A stretch of 64,000 nt of DNA from Hortaea werneckii (GCA_037044905.1 JBAOKB010000048.1:124001-188000); one strand, 5' to 3'; shown: positions 1 through 10,902, counted from the first letter of the stretch. Numbers and translations are program-made. The notes: a model not told the origin generated them from the sequence alone.

Positions 1-2
1 TG

Positions 3-3000
3 CACACATTGTTTCACGAGGGTCAATGGCTCCGTGCGACAGTGACTGCCACCTCAGCGGAAACAACGACTGATTCTGCGAGGGCCAGTAAACGCCACAT
101 CGAGCTCTCTCTAGATCCGCGCCAGGCGAATGGACAGCTACCAGCTGACAACATTGTGGTGAACTCTATGCTCCAAGCAACCGTGCGAAGTGTAGAAGAC
201 CACGGTATTATCATGGATCTCGGCCTTGCAGACGCGGATGTCAAGGGTTTCGTCAGCAAGAAGGAGCTTGGATCGGGCTGGTCAATTGAGAAGATACAAG
301 AGGGTCAAGTGATGCTGTGCCTAGTTACTGGTAAAGGAAGCAATGGCAAGGTCTTGAAGCTGAGCCCAGACGCGGCCAAATTCTCCGCCCTGCAGAGCGC
401 AGATAAAACTATCTCTGGTCCGGTAGTCAGCGAAGCACCAAGCGTCTCCGCCTTCCTTCCAGGCACAGCCGTCCAGATTTTGGTTACAGACTCTGCACCA
501 GGTGGTGTGAGCGGCAAAGTTATGGGCATGCTTGATGTCTCGGCGGACGTCGTCCATTCTGGCGCCGGCGGCAAAGATGTCGACTTGACCAAGAAGTTCC
601 GCGTGGGCTCTAAGGCCAGGGGAAGAATTATTTGGGCACTACCGAGCTTGCAAGACGGGGAGGTGAGGAAAGTCGGTGTCAGCATGCTTGAGCACCTCCT
701 CTTATTGCCGCCGCCAAGTGATAGGTTGGCCAAAGAGGCGAGCGCGAAACTACGGGCCCAGGCGACGGCTCTGGCGGGCCACTTGCCTCTGAGCTCGATT
801 GTGGAGGGCGCCACAGTAACGGGCGTGCTACCAGAGCGTGGACTGTTCCTAAGCCTGCCAACTTCGGACGGCAAACAAGCAGGAGCTCAGGCGTTCGCCC
901 ACATTTCGCAGGTGTCCGACGAGCGTATCGACGTTTTGCAATCTTCTGCTGGCCGTTATAAGGTTGACTCTACCCACCGCGCTCGCGTCGTAGGATTCAA
1001 CCCCGTCGACAACCTACACTATGTCTCTCTCAAGAAGAGCACTTTGGAACAAGCATACCTGCGTCTCGAAGATGTATCCATAGGTGAGATGGTATCTGGG
1101 AAGATCGAACGTCTGATACTGGGCGGCAAGACAGGTATCCAGGGCCTACTCATCAAGATCGCAGATGGGATTACTGGGTTGGTACCCGAAATGCACCTAT
1201 CTGATGTAGCGCTCCAGCACCCAGAGAGGAAGTTCCGTGAAGGCTTCCCTGTGAAGGCGAGAGTACTGAACATCGATACCGAAAAACGACATATCAGGCT
1301 CACGCTCAAGAAGAGTCTACTTCCGGATCAGGACGGCGACAGCCCTATCTGGAAGAGCTATGACGATTTGAAGATGAGTATGGAGTCTAAGGGCACAATC
1401 GTTTCCTTGCACCCAAGCGGAGCTGTGGTACAGTACTTCGGTCCTGTCCGGGCATGGCTGCCTGTTGCAGAGATGTCAGAAGGCTTTCTCGAGAGCCCGG
1501 ACAAGCATTATCGTCTTGGACAAACTGTGACGACAAGAATCCTGTCCGTTGACGCTGACAAGGAGGAGATGAAGGTCTCATGCAAATCCGCTGGTGTCTG
1601 GGACGAGGAGATGCAAGCTGCCTGGGACAACTTGGAAGCTGGATCGATCGTAGAAGGAACCGTAGCAGAGAAGGGTGTAGGTCAGGGCGATGTCACAGTC
1701 GATTTGGAGGGTGGAATTCGAGGCATTGTCCGCTTTGGACAGCTGGCTGATGGCGAGCTGCCCAAGAAGGCCGAAGGTGTGCTGAAGCGTACCAGGGTTG
1801 GACAGAAATTGACCGATCTCGTCGTTCTAGGCAAGATGGAAAGGAGTCGTCAGGCTTTGTTGAGTAATAAGGCAAGCTTTGTGGCTGACGCAAAGTCTAA
1901 CGCTCTTGTCAGATCTTTCAGCGACGTGACTGAGGGCAAGAAGGTCAAAGGGTTCGTGAGGAACGTTACTCCCGAAGGAGTATATGTGGAGTTTGCGGAT
2001 GGGCTCGTAGGACTTTGTTCCAAGAGGGACATTGCTCCTGACATGGTTGGCAAGGCTGCGTTCGGACTAGTGAAAGACCAAACAGTCACGGCATGGGTTA
2101 GCGGTCTTGACGCTGGACGCGAGCGATTCTGGCTTAGCATGCGGGAAAAGTCTGCAGATGACAAAGCTCAGCCGAAGAGAGACACGAAAGACGACGATGC
2201 GAAGGAAGAAGCGATTGCGAAGGTCGGGGACGTTGTACGGGCTAAGATTGCGAGCGTAAAAGCCACCCAGCTTAACGTTCGCATTGGCGATGGCGTGCAA
2301 GGTCGCATCGATGTGAGCGAAGTCTTCGATTCATGGGATGCGGTTGGAAACAAGAAGGCGCCATTACAGAAGTTCCAGCCTAATGAAGAGGTGGAGGCGA
2401 AGGTTCTGGGGGTCCACGATGCTCGTGCCCATCGGTTCCTACCCATCTCTCACCGCCAGAGCAAGGCGTCCGTTCTTGAGCTCTCTGCCAAATCTAGCAG
2501 AGTCCAGAAACGCAGCGAGGCATTGCTTGCTTTGGACTCGGTCAAGGCAAATGGCAGCTACACGGCGTTCATCAACAACCATGGCGACAACTGTGTCTGG
2601 GCTAATCTCTCCCCCAACGTCCGGGGCCGCATCGCGTTGATGGATCTTAGCGATGATGTCGGCCAGCTGCAGAATCTTGGAAAGCATTTTCCAATTGGCT
2701 CCGCTCTCAAAGTCACGGTCAAGAGCGTTGACGTCGCGACTGGCCGTCTGGATCTCACGGCCAGGACAGGAACTGAGCAGGCGCAGTTGAAGCTTCAGGA
2801 CATCCAACCAGGCCAAGTCCTACCTGGACGTGTGACGAAGGTCACGGAACGTGGCGTTACGGTTCAGCTCTCGGACACGCTGGCAGCGCCGGTGGGTTTG
2901 GTAGAGATGGCAGACGACTTTGACAACGCCCGTCCGCAGCAATACAACAAAAACGACATTGTGCGGGTCTCGGTGTTGGATGTCGACTTACCAAACAAGA

Positions 3001-4844
3001 AGTTGTTCCTCAGCTTGAGGCCAAGTCTGGTGCTGAGCTCCACATTGCCCGTCAAGGACAAGTCCGTGTCAACTCACGACAGCATCAGTGCTGGCGACCT
3101 CGTGCGCGGCTTCGTGAGGCACGTGGGCGAGAAGGGCGTCCTGGTCCAACTCGGAGCGAAGGTCGATGCCTTTGTCCGCATCAGCGATCTTTCCGATCAA
3201 TACGTCAAAGACTGGAAGTCTATCGTTTCCGTTGACCAGCTCGTCAGAGGTCGCGTGCTGGCTGTAGATCCCGCGGCAAAGAGCGTCAGCTTGAGTCTGA
3301 AGAAGAGCCATGTCGACGAAGACTACATCCCGCCGATCGGCATCTCGGATCTGCAAAAGGGTCAAGTCGTTACGGGTAAGGTCCGGAAGGTCGAGGACTT
3401 TGGTGCATTCATCGACATCGATAATACTCAGCCGAGGCTTTCTGGGCTCTGTCATCGTAGTGAAGTTGCAGCCAAGAGGGTAGAGGATGTTAGGAAACTT
3501 TATAGCGAGGGAGATGTGGTCAAGGCGAAGGTGCTGAGCGTTGATGTTGAGAAGCGGAAGATTAGCCTGGGGTTGAAGGCGAGCTATTTCGCTGATGATG
3601 ATGGCGATGAAGAGATGGAGGATGCCAGCGAAGACGAGAGCGATGAAGAGGGTGTCGAGCTCGATGGCTCGGAAGACGAGGAGGATAGTGAGGAGGGAAG
3701 CGAAGGAGGCGTTAATCTTGAGGACATTCAGGACATGGAAAGCGACGACGAAGACGATGCTGCGGAGGTTGAGGGAATGGATGTTGACAGCGGCTCCGAC
3801 GATGAACCGGCCAAGCCGACTTCAGGCCTGAAGACATCCGGGTTCGACTGGACAGGCGGTGACGCATTCGGCGACGCCAACGGAGCGGCTTCTGACTCTG
3901 AAGCTGAAACGCAGCCACAGACGAAGCGCAAGCGCAAACCCGAGATCAAGGTTGACATGACTGGCGATCTGGACAAGTACGGCCCACGCAGCAATTCTGA
4001 TTTTGAGCGCCAACTCCTTGGTCAGCCGAACAACTCGGGTCTGTGGATCCAGTACATGGCCTTCCAGCTCCAGCTCAGCGAGATCCAGAAGGCGCGGGAG
4101 ATTGCCGAAAGAGCACTGCGAAGTATTCACATTCGCGAAGTGGAGGAGAAGGCGAATATCTGGATCGCGTGGATGAACCTGGAAGTCGAATACGGAGACG
4201 ATGAGAGGGTCGAGGAGGTCTTCAAGCAAGCTTGTCAGGTCCAGGATAGCTTGGAAATGCACCAGAAGCTGGCATCTATCTACATCGACTCGGGCAAGCA
4301 CGACAAGGCGGATGGAGTCTTTGAGCGTATCGTCGCGAACAAGACTTTCCGCGCCAGTCCCGACGTATGGCTGAACTACGCCAGCTTCCTAATGGACCGA
4401 CTCAAGGAGCCTGCTCAGGCACGAGCGCTGCTGAGCAGGTCTCTGCAGAGCGTGCCGAGCAGCGAGCATCGTCCCCTGACTGCCAAGTTCGCCGCCCTAG
4501 AATTCCGAACCGAGACCGGCGACCCGGAGCGCGGACGGACGATCTTCGAGGGCCTCGTGACCGAGTTCCCCAAGTGGACCGTAGGCTGGGATATGTGGAC
4601 CGATCTGGAACTGTCGCGCCTTACGCACACGGAGTCCGAGGATGTGAAGAAGGAACAGAAGGATCAGGTTCGCTCGCTGCTGGAGCGGTCGGTGAACCAG
4701 AAGATTAAGAAGCGGAGGGCGAAGTTTTTGTTTAAGAAGTGGCTTGAGTTTGAGGAGAAGGAGGGTGGAGCGAAGGAAGTCGAGAGGGTGAAGGGGCTGG
4801 CGAAGGAGTTTGTCGAGGGTTTGCAGGGGAGGGATGAGGAGTAG
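3..4844 (+). CDS. RRP5: rRNA biogenesis protein Rrp5 (5' end outside the window)
   Basis: Large nucleolar RNA-binding protein needed for early cleavages of pre-rRNA and assembly of both pre-ribosomal subunits (family knowledge). The reading frame is open to the window edge, and the first codon that could be read as a start is TTG, so the true start lies upstream. Visible are a long series of S1 RNA-binding repeats (for example the blocks beginning GEMVSGKIERL, LQKGQVVTGKVRKVEDFGAFID and DLVRGFVRHVGEKG), each ending in a KK/LSLK-type strand. An acidic linker follows around residues 1195-1290 of the visible part, then a basic KRKRKPE patch. The C-terminal HAT/TPR-like helical repeats start near NSGLWIQYMAFQLQL at about 1335. 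The visible 1,600+ residues suggest only the N-terminus is missing. No intron is evident in the visible portion. Confidence 0.95.
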   Translation, partial: HTLFHEGQWLRATVTATSAETTTDSARASKRHIELSLDPRQANGQLPADNIVVNSMLQATVRSVEDHGIIMDLGLADADVKGFVSKKELGSGWSIEKIQEGQVMLCLVTGKGSNGKVLKLSPDAAKFSALQSADKTISGPVVSEAPSVSAFLPGTAVQILVTDSAPGGVSGKVMGMLDVSADVVHSGAGGKDVDLTKKFRVGSKARGRIIWALPSLQDGEVRKVGVSMLEHLLLLPPPSDRLAKEASAKLRAQATALAGHLPLSSIVEGATVTGVLPERGLFLSLPTSDGKQAGAQAFAHISQVSDERIDVLQSSAGRYKVDSTHRARVVGFNPVDNLHYVSLKKSTLEQAYLRLEDVSIGEMVSGKIERLILGGKTGIQGLLIKIADGITGLVPEMHLSDVALQHPERKFREGFPVKARVLNIDTEKRHIRLTLKKSLLPDQDGDSPIWKSYDDLKMSMESKGTIVSLHPSGAVVQYFGPVRAWLPVAEMSEGFLESPDKHYRLGQTVTTRILSVDADKEEMKVSCKSAGVWDEEMQAAWDNLEAGSIVEGTVAEKGVGQGDVTVDLEGGIRGIVRFGQLADGELPKKAEGVLKRTRVGQKLTDLVVLGKMERSRQALLSNKASFVADAKSNALVRSFSDVTEGKKVKGFVRNVTPEGVYVEFADGLVGLCSKRDIAPDMVGKAAFGLVKDQTVTAWVSGLDAGRERFWLSMREKSADDKAQPKRDTKDDDAKEEAIAKVGDVVRAKIASVKATQLNVRIGDGVQGRIDVSEVFDSWDAVGNKKAPLQKFQPNEEVEAKVLGVHDARAHRFLPISHRQSKASVLELSAKSSRVQKRSEALLALDSVKANGSYTAFINNHGDNCVWANLSPNVRGRIALMDLSDDVGQLQNLGKHFPIGSALKVTVKSVDVATGRLDLTARTGTEQAQLKLQDIQPGQVLPGRVTKVTERGVTVQLSDTLAAPVGLVEMADDFDNARPQQYNKNDIVRVSVLDVDLPNKKLFLSLRPSLVLSSTLPVKDKSVSTHDSISAGDLVRGFVRHVGEKGVLVQLGAKVDAFVRISDLSDQYVKDWKSIVSVDQLVRGRVLAVDPAAKSVSLSLKKSHVDEDYIPPIGISDLQKGQVVTGKVRKVEDFGAFIDIDNTQPRLSGLCHRSEVAAKRVEDVRKLYSEGDVVKAKVLSVDVEKRKISLGLKASYFADDDGDEEMEDASEDESDEEGVELDGSEDEEDSEEGSEGGVNLEDIQDMESDDEDDAAEVEGMDVDSGSDDEPAKPTSGLKTSGFDWTGGDAFGDANGAASDSEAETQPQTKRKRKPEIKVDMTGDLDKYGPRSNSDFERQLLGQPNNSGLWIQYMAFQLQLSEIQKAREIAERALRSIHIREVEEKANIWIAWMNLEVEYGDDERVEEVFKQACQVQDSLEMHQKLASIYIDSGKHDKADGVFERIVANKTFRASPDVWLNYASFLMDRLKEPAQARALLSRSLQSVPSSEHRPLTAKFAALEFRTETGDPERGRTIFEGLVTEFPKWTVGWDMWTDLELSRLTHTESEDVKKEQKDQVRSLLERSVNQKIKKRRAKFLFKKWLEFEEKEGGAKEVERVKGLAKEFVEGLQGRDEE

Positions 4845-5477
4845 AAAATCGTTTTCTTTAACAGAACTTAGGGTGGGATGCATCTTGTATAAAAGGAGGT
4901 AATGGCGTATTCTAGCGCTTGTATCTGGTAGACAAAAAGTGTTCAACTTATGTCGACGTTCGCGCTTATGTCTAATGGTAATACTGCGGGCGCTGATGGG
5001 TGGATTCATGTGATTTTGGCTTTCTAGCCTTGGAAGGATGTGCCCACGCTCGCTTTCTTGTTGTCCAGTCATGCACGCTACTGTAAGTGGAGGGAATTTC
5101 TGATTAAGCATTGGTGTTGTAATTTGGTCTTTATATTAATTTGGTACATCTGTATACTATGTAGAGTGCACTTAACAGTACACACCTAGGTACTGTTGTA
5201 GTGGTGATGGTCAAGATTAAGCGAATGCATCACTAGCGCGACATCTTATCAGCGAGCCGACGCGGGGGCCGAAAGCTCAAGCTTCCCTTGCCTTTGCCTC
5301 AGCTTGTCTACTTGTAGCTGCAGCCCGGATTGTTCCCTTTGACACTCTTTCTAGCAACACCTCCTCCTTCTCATGCCGATCCATCGTGTCTTCAAGCTGG
5401 AGACATACCTAGTCAACTCCTTACCGTCGTTCAACTTCTCCCACTTCCACTGTGAACATCAGTAGCGGCGAAAGAGC
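4845..5477. other. intergenic spacer / 5' leader of the next gene
   Basis: No ORF with coding character. The first part is AT-richer and would hold the RRP5 3' UTR. The last 150 bases are pyrimidine-rich, as in fungal core promoters. An ATG at 5373 is in frame with the downstream ORF but meets a TAG at 5463, so it can start that gene only if an intron removes the stop. Confidence 0.5.
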
Positions 5478-8306
5478 GTGGCGTCAGGTGAGCACAACAT
5501 AGATCTACCCCGCTATCTCCAGGCAGACACCCAGATCAAGTCCGACCTGCCAACACCTGCAGTGGGGGGCAACGCAACACAACCCAAACTCAGGCTGTCG
5601 GACGAGGCCGTTGATTGTTTGGCAGCCATCAGTGCTTTCTGTTCACTGCTGAACGTCAACAAGTCTATTATACTGCAAACGGGCAGCTTGCTAAGAGCCA
5701 TTTTAGGTGTCACACACATGGACAACGACCCGCTGAGCATCTACAACACAGCGGAAGCTCTTGATCCCTCCAAGCGTCGCGCCATCCGCGCTGATCTCTG
5801 CGAAGTACCACAGTGCAACGCTAGTCCGACACAGCAGTCACCGTCGACGAAGACGGACGACATCGACCCCATCACCCATCCTGCTGCATTTAGCTTCCCG
5901 ACTCTGAGTCCTGACGGCTCCATTGACGACATCACTGTGGCTCCGCCGCTATCGCAATCTGTCATGGCAGACGATGGCTTTTCCGACACCAGCTCGCAGG
6001 CTGACGGGTATGCCGACTCGCAATATGACTTCGTCGAAGATGCCTCCGACCTCTCTGCCGGCGACACTGCGAGTGTAGTCTCGACGGAGCACGTTCCGAG
6101 CGATGACGGCTTGGAGACTCAAGAGGACACTCACAGTGTCGAGGGAGGCGAGTGGGGCATTCAAGCAGAGCAAGACGTTGTCGAAGACGTCGAGGGGGAC
6201 AAAGTCGTCCTTTCGCCATTCAGGGGGCATGCTGGGCGCCCACTCGGATCGACTCGTGACTCAGCCACTTTCAATGACGACGGCAACGAGCTGATAGACA
6301 GCTACCTGAGCGACGATCTAACCACTCCACGTCAGTCTACCATGCAAGGCGAGACATTCAGTTCCAGCTCACATGAAACCGTCAAGCCGGCTTCGCCGTC
6401 TTCATCGGGCAAGGCAAAGAGCAGTCAGTCCTCAGAGCGATGGCGCGTACTTTTCATAGCTGATCGCGACCTGCCCGAAGTTGAGATACATGCCATCTGT
6501 GCAAAGATTACCTCCAGTATCTCCGGATCAGCCACGTCTAGTGGATGTCGAATCCTGAAGCTCCCAGCTACTCCAGCTGGAATTGTGCCATCGTCGGCAA
6601 CCATCTTCAGCGAAGGAAACACCGAGATGCATGTCCAACGATGTGTTAAGGTCGATGCCAAAGACGGAGGAGAACTTGACGGTCCCGAATACGCCCTGCA
6701 CATTCTCGATTCTGATCCAGAGTACTCCACCATCTACAAAGGTGGGGGCAGCGCGTTTGGCAAGAAGCTTGATTTCGACGTGCCGAGTTTGGCAATTGTT
6801 TACATCTCCGCGTCCGTCGAACGCGCTCAGTGGATCGGGCTGGCCCAAAAGGCTATGAAGTCCCTCGGTGTGCCAACGTTGACCATCCGCGCGAACAACG
6901 TCAATCCTCTATGCCTTGGCACCCTGTGCGACTACGACGCTGAATATCTGCTTCAGGAGAAGGCCTCGGATCTACGTCAAATCTTGCAAAATGTCCTCGA
7001 ACGCAAGCATGAAGCAAAGAAGGCTTTGCTCGGCTGTCCGCCTGCGAAACGCATCAAGAAGCCGCTGAAGACAAAGAAGAAGGCAAACTTCGCCGAAGTC
7101 ATCTTCACCAAGTGGGTTGCAATGGCATCTCTCTCCTGGCTTTTCATCCTGACCATCGGTATTTTCTTGGCAAACCCAACGTCAATGTCAAGCTTAGATC
7201 CTGTCAGCCAGCAGGCTGTCCGCCGCGAGGCTCTGGAAGCTGTGCTGGTCCAATTGACTGGTAATGCAGAGGCGACGAAAACTTTCAATCTTGATCGTTT
7301 ATTACCTACTCCTACACCAGCGGTCACGAACGTCTTCGGTTCAGTAATCTACGACGTACCAGAAGAGTCGTACTTTCAAGCAGTGGCTCCGAATCATATC
7401 GTTGTCTCTCTGAGAAAAGCACCAGAGACATGGTGCTCTCCATACGCAAAGAGCGTGCGCGTCTCGAAGAATGGCAACGACATTCGTTTCAATGAGACCA
7501 GGCTGATCGATGGCGTCTATTACATTACAATCGATTCATCAGAAGCCTTCGGAACCGTCGACATCAAGATGGTCACTGGCTGCCCAGTCAGAGAAATCAA
7601 CATGCGTCACAACTTCGGCCATAGAATGCTGCAGCGCGAGACCTACCAAAAGGCGACGAATGACTTGGGCAAGACTATGAGCAAGGATCTCATCACCGCA
7701 CGCCAAGCTGCACTCTCCTTCCATGAAAAACTGAAGGTAGAGTTTGCAGCAAGCGCTTCCGCCACCATGAACATCACGAAGCAACTCGCCGTCTACGCAT
7801 CTCGCGACCTACAAGTCTTCTCTGACCAAGCATCATCTCTCTTCGACAAATTCAGTCGTCAGGGTAACGCCACAATCCAAAAGGTCCGAACGGATCTGAC
7901 TCTCTACCAGAAAGAGCTTCTGAAACTCCGCAATTCCCTCAAAACCCAGATCCCGACTCCCAAGCAAGCCCTCGCACCTCTCAAGCTCGCGCGCGAGCGC
8001 GCAGCAGCGTTTAAGCAAAAGCTCGACGAGCGTATGGCCAGCAAGCGAGCAAACACCCCCAACAAAGCCGCGGCAAAATCTCTCTCCATTATCCCGGGTA
8101 AGGGATTGCTCTCCTCGTATTCCTCGCTGCGGGAGAACATGCCGGAGAAGAAGAAGATGAAAGAGAGGGAGTCTTCGAAATGGACACTGAAGAAGCACGA
8201 CCGCGTTATCCGCGATGCGGGGAAAGAGGCGGGGAAGCTTCTCCAGGAGCGCGAGAGGGATGCGGAGGCGATGAGGAAGCGTGCTCGTGGGTATGAGATG
8301 AGATGA
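5478..8306 (+). CDS. large single-pass membrane protein of unknown function
   Basis: I do not recognise the family. The open frame gives 942 residues, but its first codon is GTG; the first in-frame ATG is at 5718 (MDNDPLS). Coding character clearly precedes 5718 (the LSDEAVDCLAAISAF stretch), so an upstream exon or splice is likely. In order: an N-terminal segment; an acidic, Ser/Asp-rich low-complexity region at about 110-330; a globular middle at about 330-510 (starts RWRVLFIADRDLPEVEIHA); a basic KK-rich patch directly before one hydrophobic helix at about 545-566 (WVAMASLSWLFILTIGIFLA); then a second folded part. The C-terminal 200 residues are highly charged and helical, with coiled-coil character. 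Positive residues before the helix would favour a cytosolic or nuclear N-terminal half, by the positive-inside rule. Convergent with TAF14 across a 1.5-kb spacer. Confidence 0.75.
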   Translation: MASGEHNIDLPRYLQADTQIKSDLPTPAVGGNATQPKLRLSDEAVDCLAAISAFCSLLNVNKSIILQTGSLLRAILGVTHMDNDPLSIYNTAEALDPSKRRAIRADLCEVPQCNASPTQQSPSTKTDDIDPITHPAAFSFPTLSPDGSIDDITVAPPLSQSVMADDGFSDTSSQADGYADSQYDFVEDASDLSAGDTASVVSTEHVPSDDGLETQEDTHSVEGGEWGIQAEQDVVEDVEGDKVVLSPFRGHAGRPLGSTRDSATFNDDGNELIDSYLSDDLTTPRQSTMQGETFSSSSHETVKPASPSSSGKAKSSQSSERWRVLFIADRDLPEVEIHAICAKITSSISGSATSSGCRILKLPATPAGIVPSSATIFSEGNTEMHVQRCVKVDAKDGGELDGPEYALHILDSDPEYSTIYKGGGSAFGKKLDFDVPSLAIVYISASVERAQWIGLAQKAMKSLGVPTLTIRANNVNPLCLGTLCDYDAEYLLQEKASDLRQILQNVLERKHEAKKALLGCPPAKRIKKPLKTKKKANFAEVIFTKWVAMASLSWLFILTIGIFLANPTSMSSLDPVSQQAVRREALEAVLVQLTGNAEATKTFNLDRLLPTPTPAVTNVFGSVIYDVPEESYFQAVAPNHIVVSLRKAPETWCSPYAKSVRVSKNGNDIRFNETRLIDGVYYITIDSSEAFGTVDIKMVTGCPVREINMRHNFGHRMLQRETYQKATNDLGKTMSKDLITARQAALSFHEKLKVEFAASASATMNITKQLAVYASRDLQVFSDQASSLFDKFSRQGNATIQKVRTDLTLYQKELLKLRNSLKTQIPTPKQALAPLKLARERAAAFKQKLDERMASKRANTPNKAAAKSLSIIPGKGLLSSYSSLRENMPEKKKMKERESSKWTLKKHDRVIRDAGKEAGKLLQERERDAEAMRKRARGYEMR

Positions 8307-8559
8307 TATGGGATGGCGGTGGGATAAGGGAGACACTCCGTTTCTTTGATCGGAGGTTGATAGGGGTTTGACGAGTCTTTCAACGATGCAATGAGCGATG
8401 AGAAAGGGCAATCCAGGGGAAAGGGGGGGAAGAGAAGAGTAGCTCCCGTCGTATCTTCCATACCCCCCTGGAAAATGCGTGAGATCACTGCCAACGAAAT
8501 GAGGGTTACCCTGATGACGAGGATAGGAGGATGAGGCGTTCCTACATGGCTTGCTTGTT

Positions 8560-8560
<1 letters not shown>

Positions 8561-8597
<37 letters not shown>
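8561..8597 (+). repeat. poly(C) homopolymer, 37 nt, followed by poly(T)
   Basis: An uninterrupted run of 37 C, immediately followed by 8 T and a CTTTTC-type pyrimidine tract. It lies 254 bp downstream of the stop codon of the membrane-protein gene. On that gene's sense strand the order is C-run then T-run. Confidence 0.97.
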
Positions 8598-9112
8598 TTT
8601 TTTTTCTTTTCTTTGTTTTCAGAAGACGTATACCCGATGGGAATGGGAAAGGAACTGGGACTGGAACTGGTTTTGGGAAGGTAAGGGATCGGAAAGGGAT
8701 TCGAATGGGATGGGAATGGGATGGATCGATAGTACCCCAACAACAGATTTCCTGGGCGTTCGGGGTGTATTTGCCCTACCTTTGCTACTTTACTCTTTAG
8801 ATAGGCTTTATCCTATTGTAGAGACCTGCAATCTCTAGTGAATCGATTCTAATTGTTACTCGTGTTTCTCATGACTGATTAGCAGGCTACGTGGGAAGGA
8901 GCTCGAAAGGAGTGAGTGGGGTGTGGTGGGGTGAGGGTGAGGAGGGAGACAAGACTTGGTAGGTTTTTCAGATATTGAAATACATAGTACGTACAAGAGG
9001 CTCACTGGTCCTTTTATCGGAGAATCGACAAGGGAGGAACGATCCTCCTGTTACCATTGTATTGGGGAAAGGAAGAGAAAAGTGAAAAAGTGCAAGTGGA
9101 AGTTGAGAAAAA

Positions 9113-9113
<1 letters not shown>

Positions 9114-9146
<33 letters not shown>

Positions 9147-9151
9147 CCCCC
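9114..9151 (+). repeat. poly(C) homopolymer, 30 nt plus 7 nt
   Basis: Thirty uninterrupted C, one T, then seven more C, preceded by AAAAAT. It lies in the same spacer as the 37-nt tract, 517 bp further on, and is equally outside any supported coding region. Confidence 0.96.
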
Positions 9152-9835
9152 TCCGCCGGGTAGCTTTTCCCACTTTTTTCCTAACTCGTCCCCGCCTGCT
9201 GCTATTGCTGCTGTGAGAGGGGGGAAAAACGCCATACACCACGCTCCTTAATACCCCCCTTTTGCACCCCACCATTCGCAGTCGCGTAAACCCCACTCTT
9301 TCGGCTCCCCCTTCAAAGAAGAAAAAAAAGAAAAACAAAAGGTACTTGAGAATAAGGACGAGGCGTAGAAGAGGATGATAGCGCACGCTCACGTTCTCCC
9401 ACCCCCCTCCCCCCAACCCCTCCGCCCTCCTCTAAGGGAGGGAGGGAGGATACCGGAACCCGTCATCCTAGCTTTTCGAACTGCATCCATTCGTCATGGA
9501 AGTATTTGTTGGGGCGACCGTCTGAGAAGTATGCTGTCGTCGCAAGCAATAAAGAGGCGACGTTGTCCCTTAGCCGCGCTGTGAACAAGAACGGAGTTTT
9601 CCCAGTAGTGACCCAATCAGCTAGCTCAAGCTGCAATTCTTCCTGACCAAAAGAACGGGTGAAGGGTGGTCCTTGCACCGCTCGCCGTCTTTTTTGGGGT
9701 TGCCGGGTCGTCATCACATCATATCTAAGCTGTCCGTTCGGGGAGGGAGGCCGGGGAGGGAGAAAATGCCCGGGGTGTTTTTGCTGGAAAAAGGAGAAAG
9801 AAAGACAGAAGGTAGTTCTTTCCACGCAAGACTTT

Positions 9836-10902
9836 CTATGCGAGGGAGTTCATGTCCACCTTCTTCTCGCAGAAGTCCCAGAGCATCTTGATCAGCTGGT
9901 CCGGGAGGGTGTAGAGGTCGACGTGGAATTCGCCGTCTGATTAGATTCAAGAGTCAGTCATATGCCCATTATTCCTGCGAAGGAGGAAAGGTTCGTTGCC
10001 GCTTCGACGGGGGTTCATTGGATATGAAGGGAAAGCAGAAACTTACTCTCGACATCGTTCTTGGTATAAGTATCCTCCGTCTTATTGTCATGCACCATCT
10101 GCACGACCTGCAGCAGATCGTCCTCGGCGAGCTGGGGGAGCGCTTCGGCCAGCTTCTCCATGTCGACATTCTTGTTCGTCTTCTGGCGCTTCTTCTCCGG
10201 CTTTCCGGCACCTGTCGCGCCGTTGACGGCCTCGTTCGCGGGCGCGGACTCCTTGAGGACTTGGAGGAGCTGATCCTTGGGGTTACGGAAGGTCTGATCA
10301 CAGTCACGTACGCGTTAGCCCATTTTATCCCATTGGTACTTCGGATTCCATTCCATGAGTTCATTACTCCGCTCAGAGCTTAAACATACCACACTATGCG
10401 TACTCTCATACTCCTCCTGCTGAAAGTTCAAATCGTGCTGGATCGTCTGATCGCCTCCCTTGGGCGCACCGACGGGAGTCAGGATGATGGTCATATCGAA
10501 CTCGCCCCAACCTTTCTCCTTGATGAGGAAGGGCGGGCTCTTGATGATTTGTTTTTGGCGGGGCCCGAAGGATTCGTGCAGGTGGTACGTCGCTTTCTCG
10601 TAGCAGCGGGCTTCCATGTTGTCGCCGTCCGGGCCGACGAGGTAGATGGCGACGGTCCAGCGACGCGTCGGGATGCCGCCTTCCATTTGCGGCTCCTCTG
10701 GCCTGGGAGGGGATGGATGTTAGTGGGGAGACTCGGACCAATGGTGGGGAGGTTCAGTTGGATTGGCCAGAGAGTGATGTCTTACATGGGATGCTGGGTG
10801 GTGACCAGCTTCACTGTTCTCTTGATCTGTTTCATTGTCAGTGCGCGGTCCATTGAGTTGTCTTGCCAGGAGTGAGTAGCTCTCATCGCGTACGTCAGGC
10901 AT
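9836..10902 (-). CDS. TAF14: YEATS-domain protein Taf14 (TFIID / chromatin-remodeller subunit)
   Basis: Five-exon model: 10902-10894, 10826-10786, 10702-10390, 10293-10047, 9936-9836, giving 236 residues. All junctions have GT..AG ends and compatible phases. The N-terminus MPDIKRTVKLVTTQHPM, the YEATS core (RRWTVAIYLVGPDG, YHLHESFG, PPFLIKEKGWGEFDM) and the C-terminal extra-terminal domain (LYTLPDQLIKMLWDFC) match the fungal Taf14/Yaf9-type arrangement. The C-terminal ET domain favours Taf14 over Yaf9, which ends in a coiled coil. Family role: an acyl-lysine reader shared by TFIID, TFIIF, SWI/SNF, INO80 and NuA3. The first exon is only nine bases (Met-Pro-Asp). Its start codon is 491 bp from the divergent PPPDE-domain gene. 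Confidence 0.93.

Larger units (their letters stand above)
8307..9835. other. convergent intergenic spacer with homopolymer tracts
   Basis: Lies between two converging genes. ORFs called here are poly-Pro/poly-Gly artefacts of the C runs. Besides the two C tracts annotated separately, there are GGGA-rich repeats near 8641-8725 (degenerate GGAATGGGA units) and a GGGAGGGAGGGAGG block near 9437. No gene is supported. Confidence 0.6.

Noticed and set aside
8531..8838. Poly-Pro ORFs over the C runs (also near 9051-9416 and 19436-19889)
   Set aside because: Created by translating homopolymers; flanking residues differ in every frame and match nothing.
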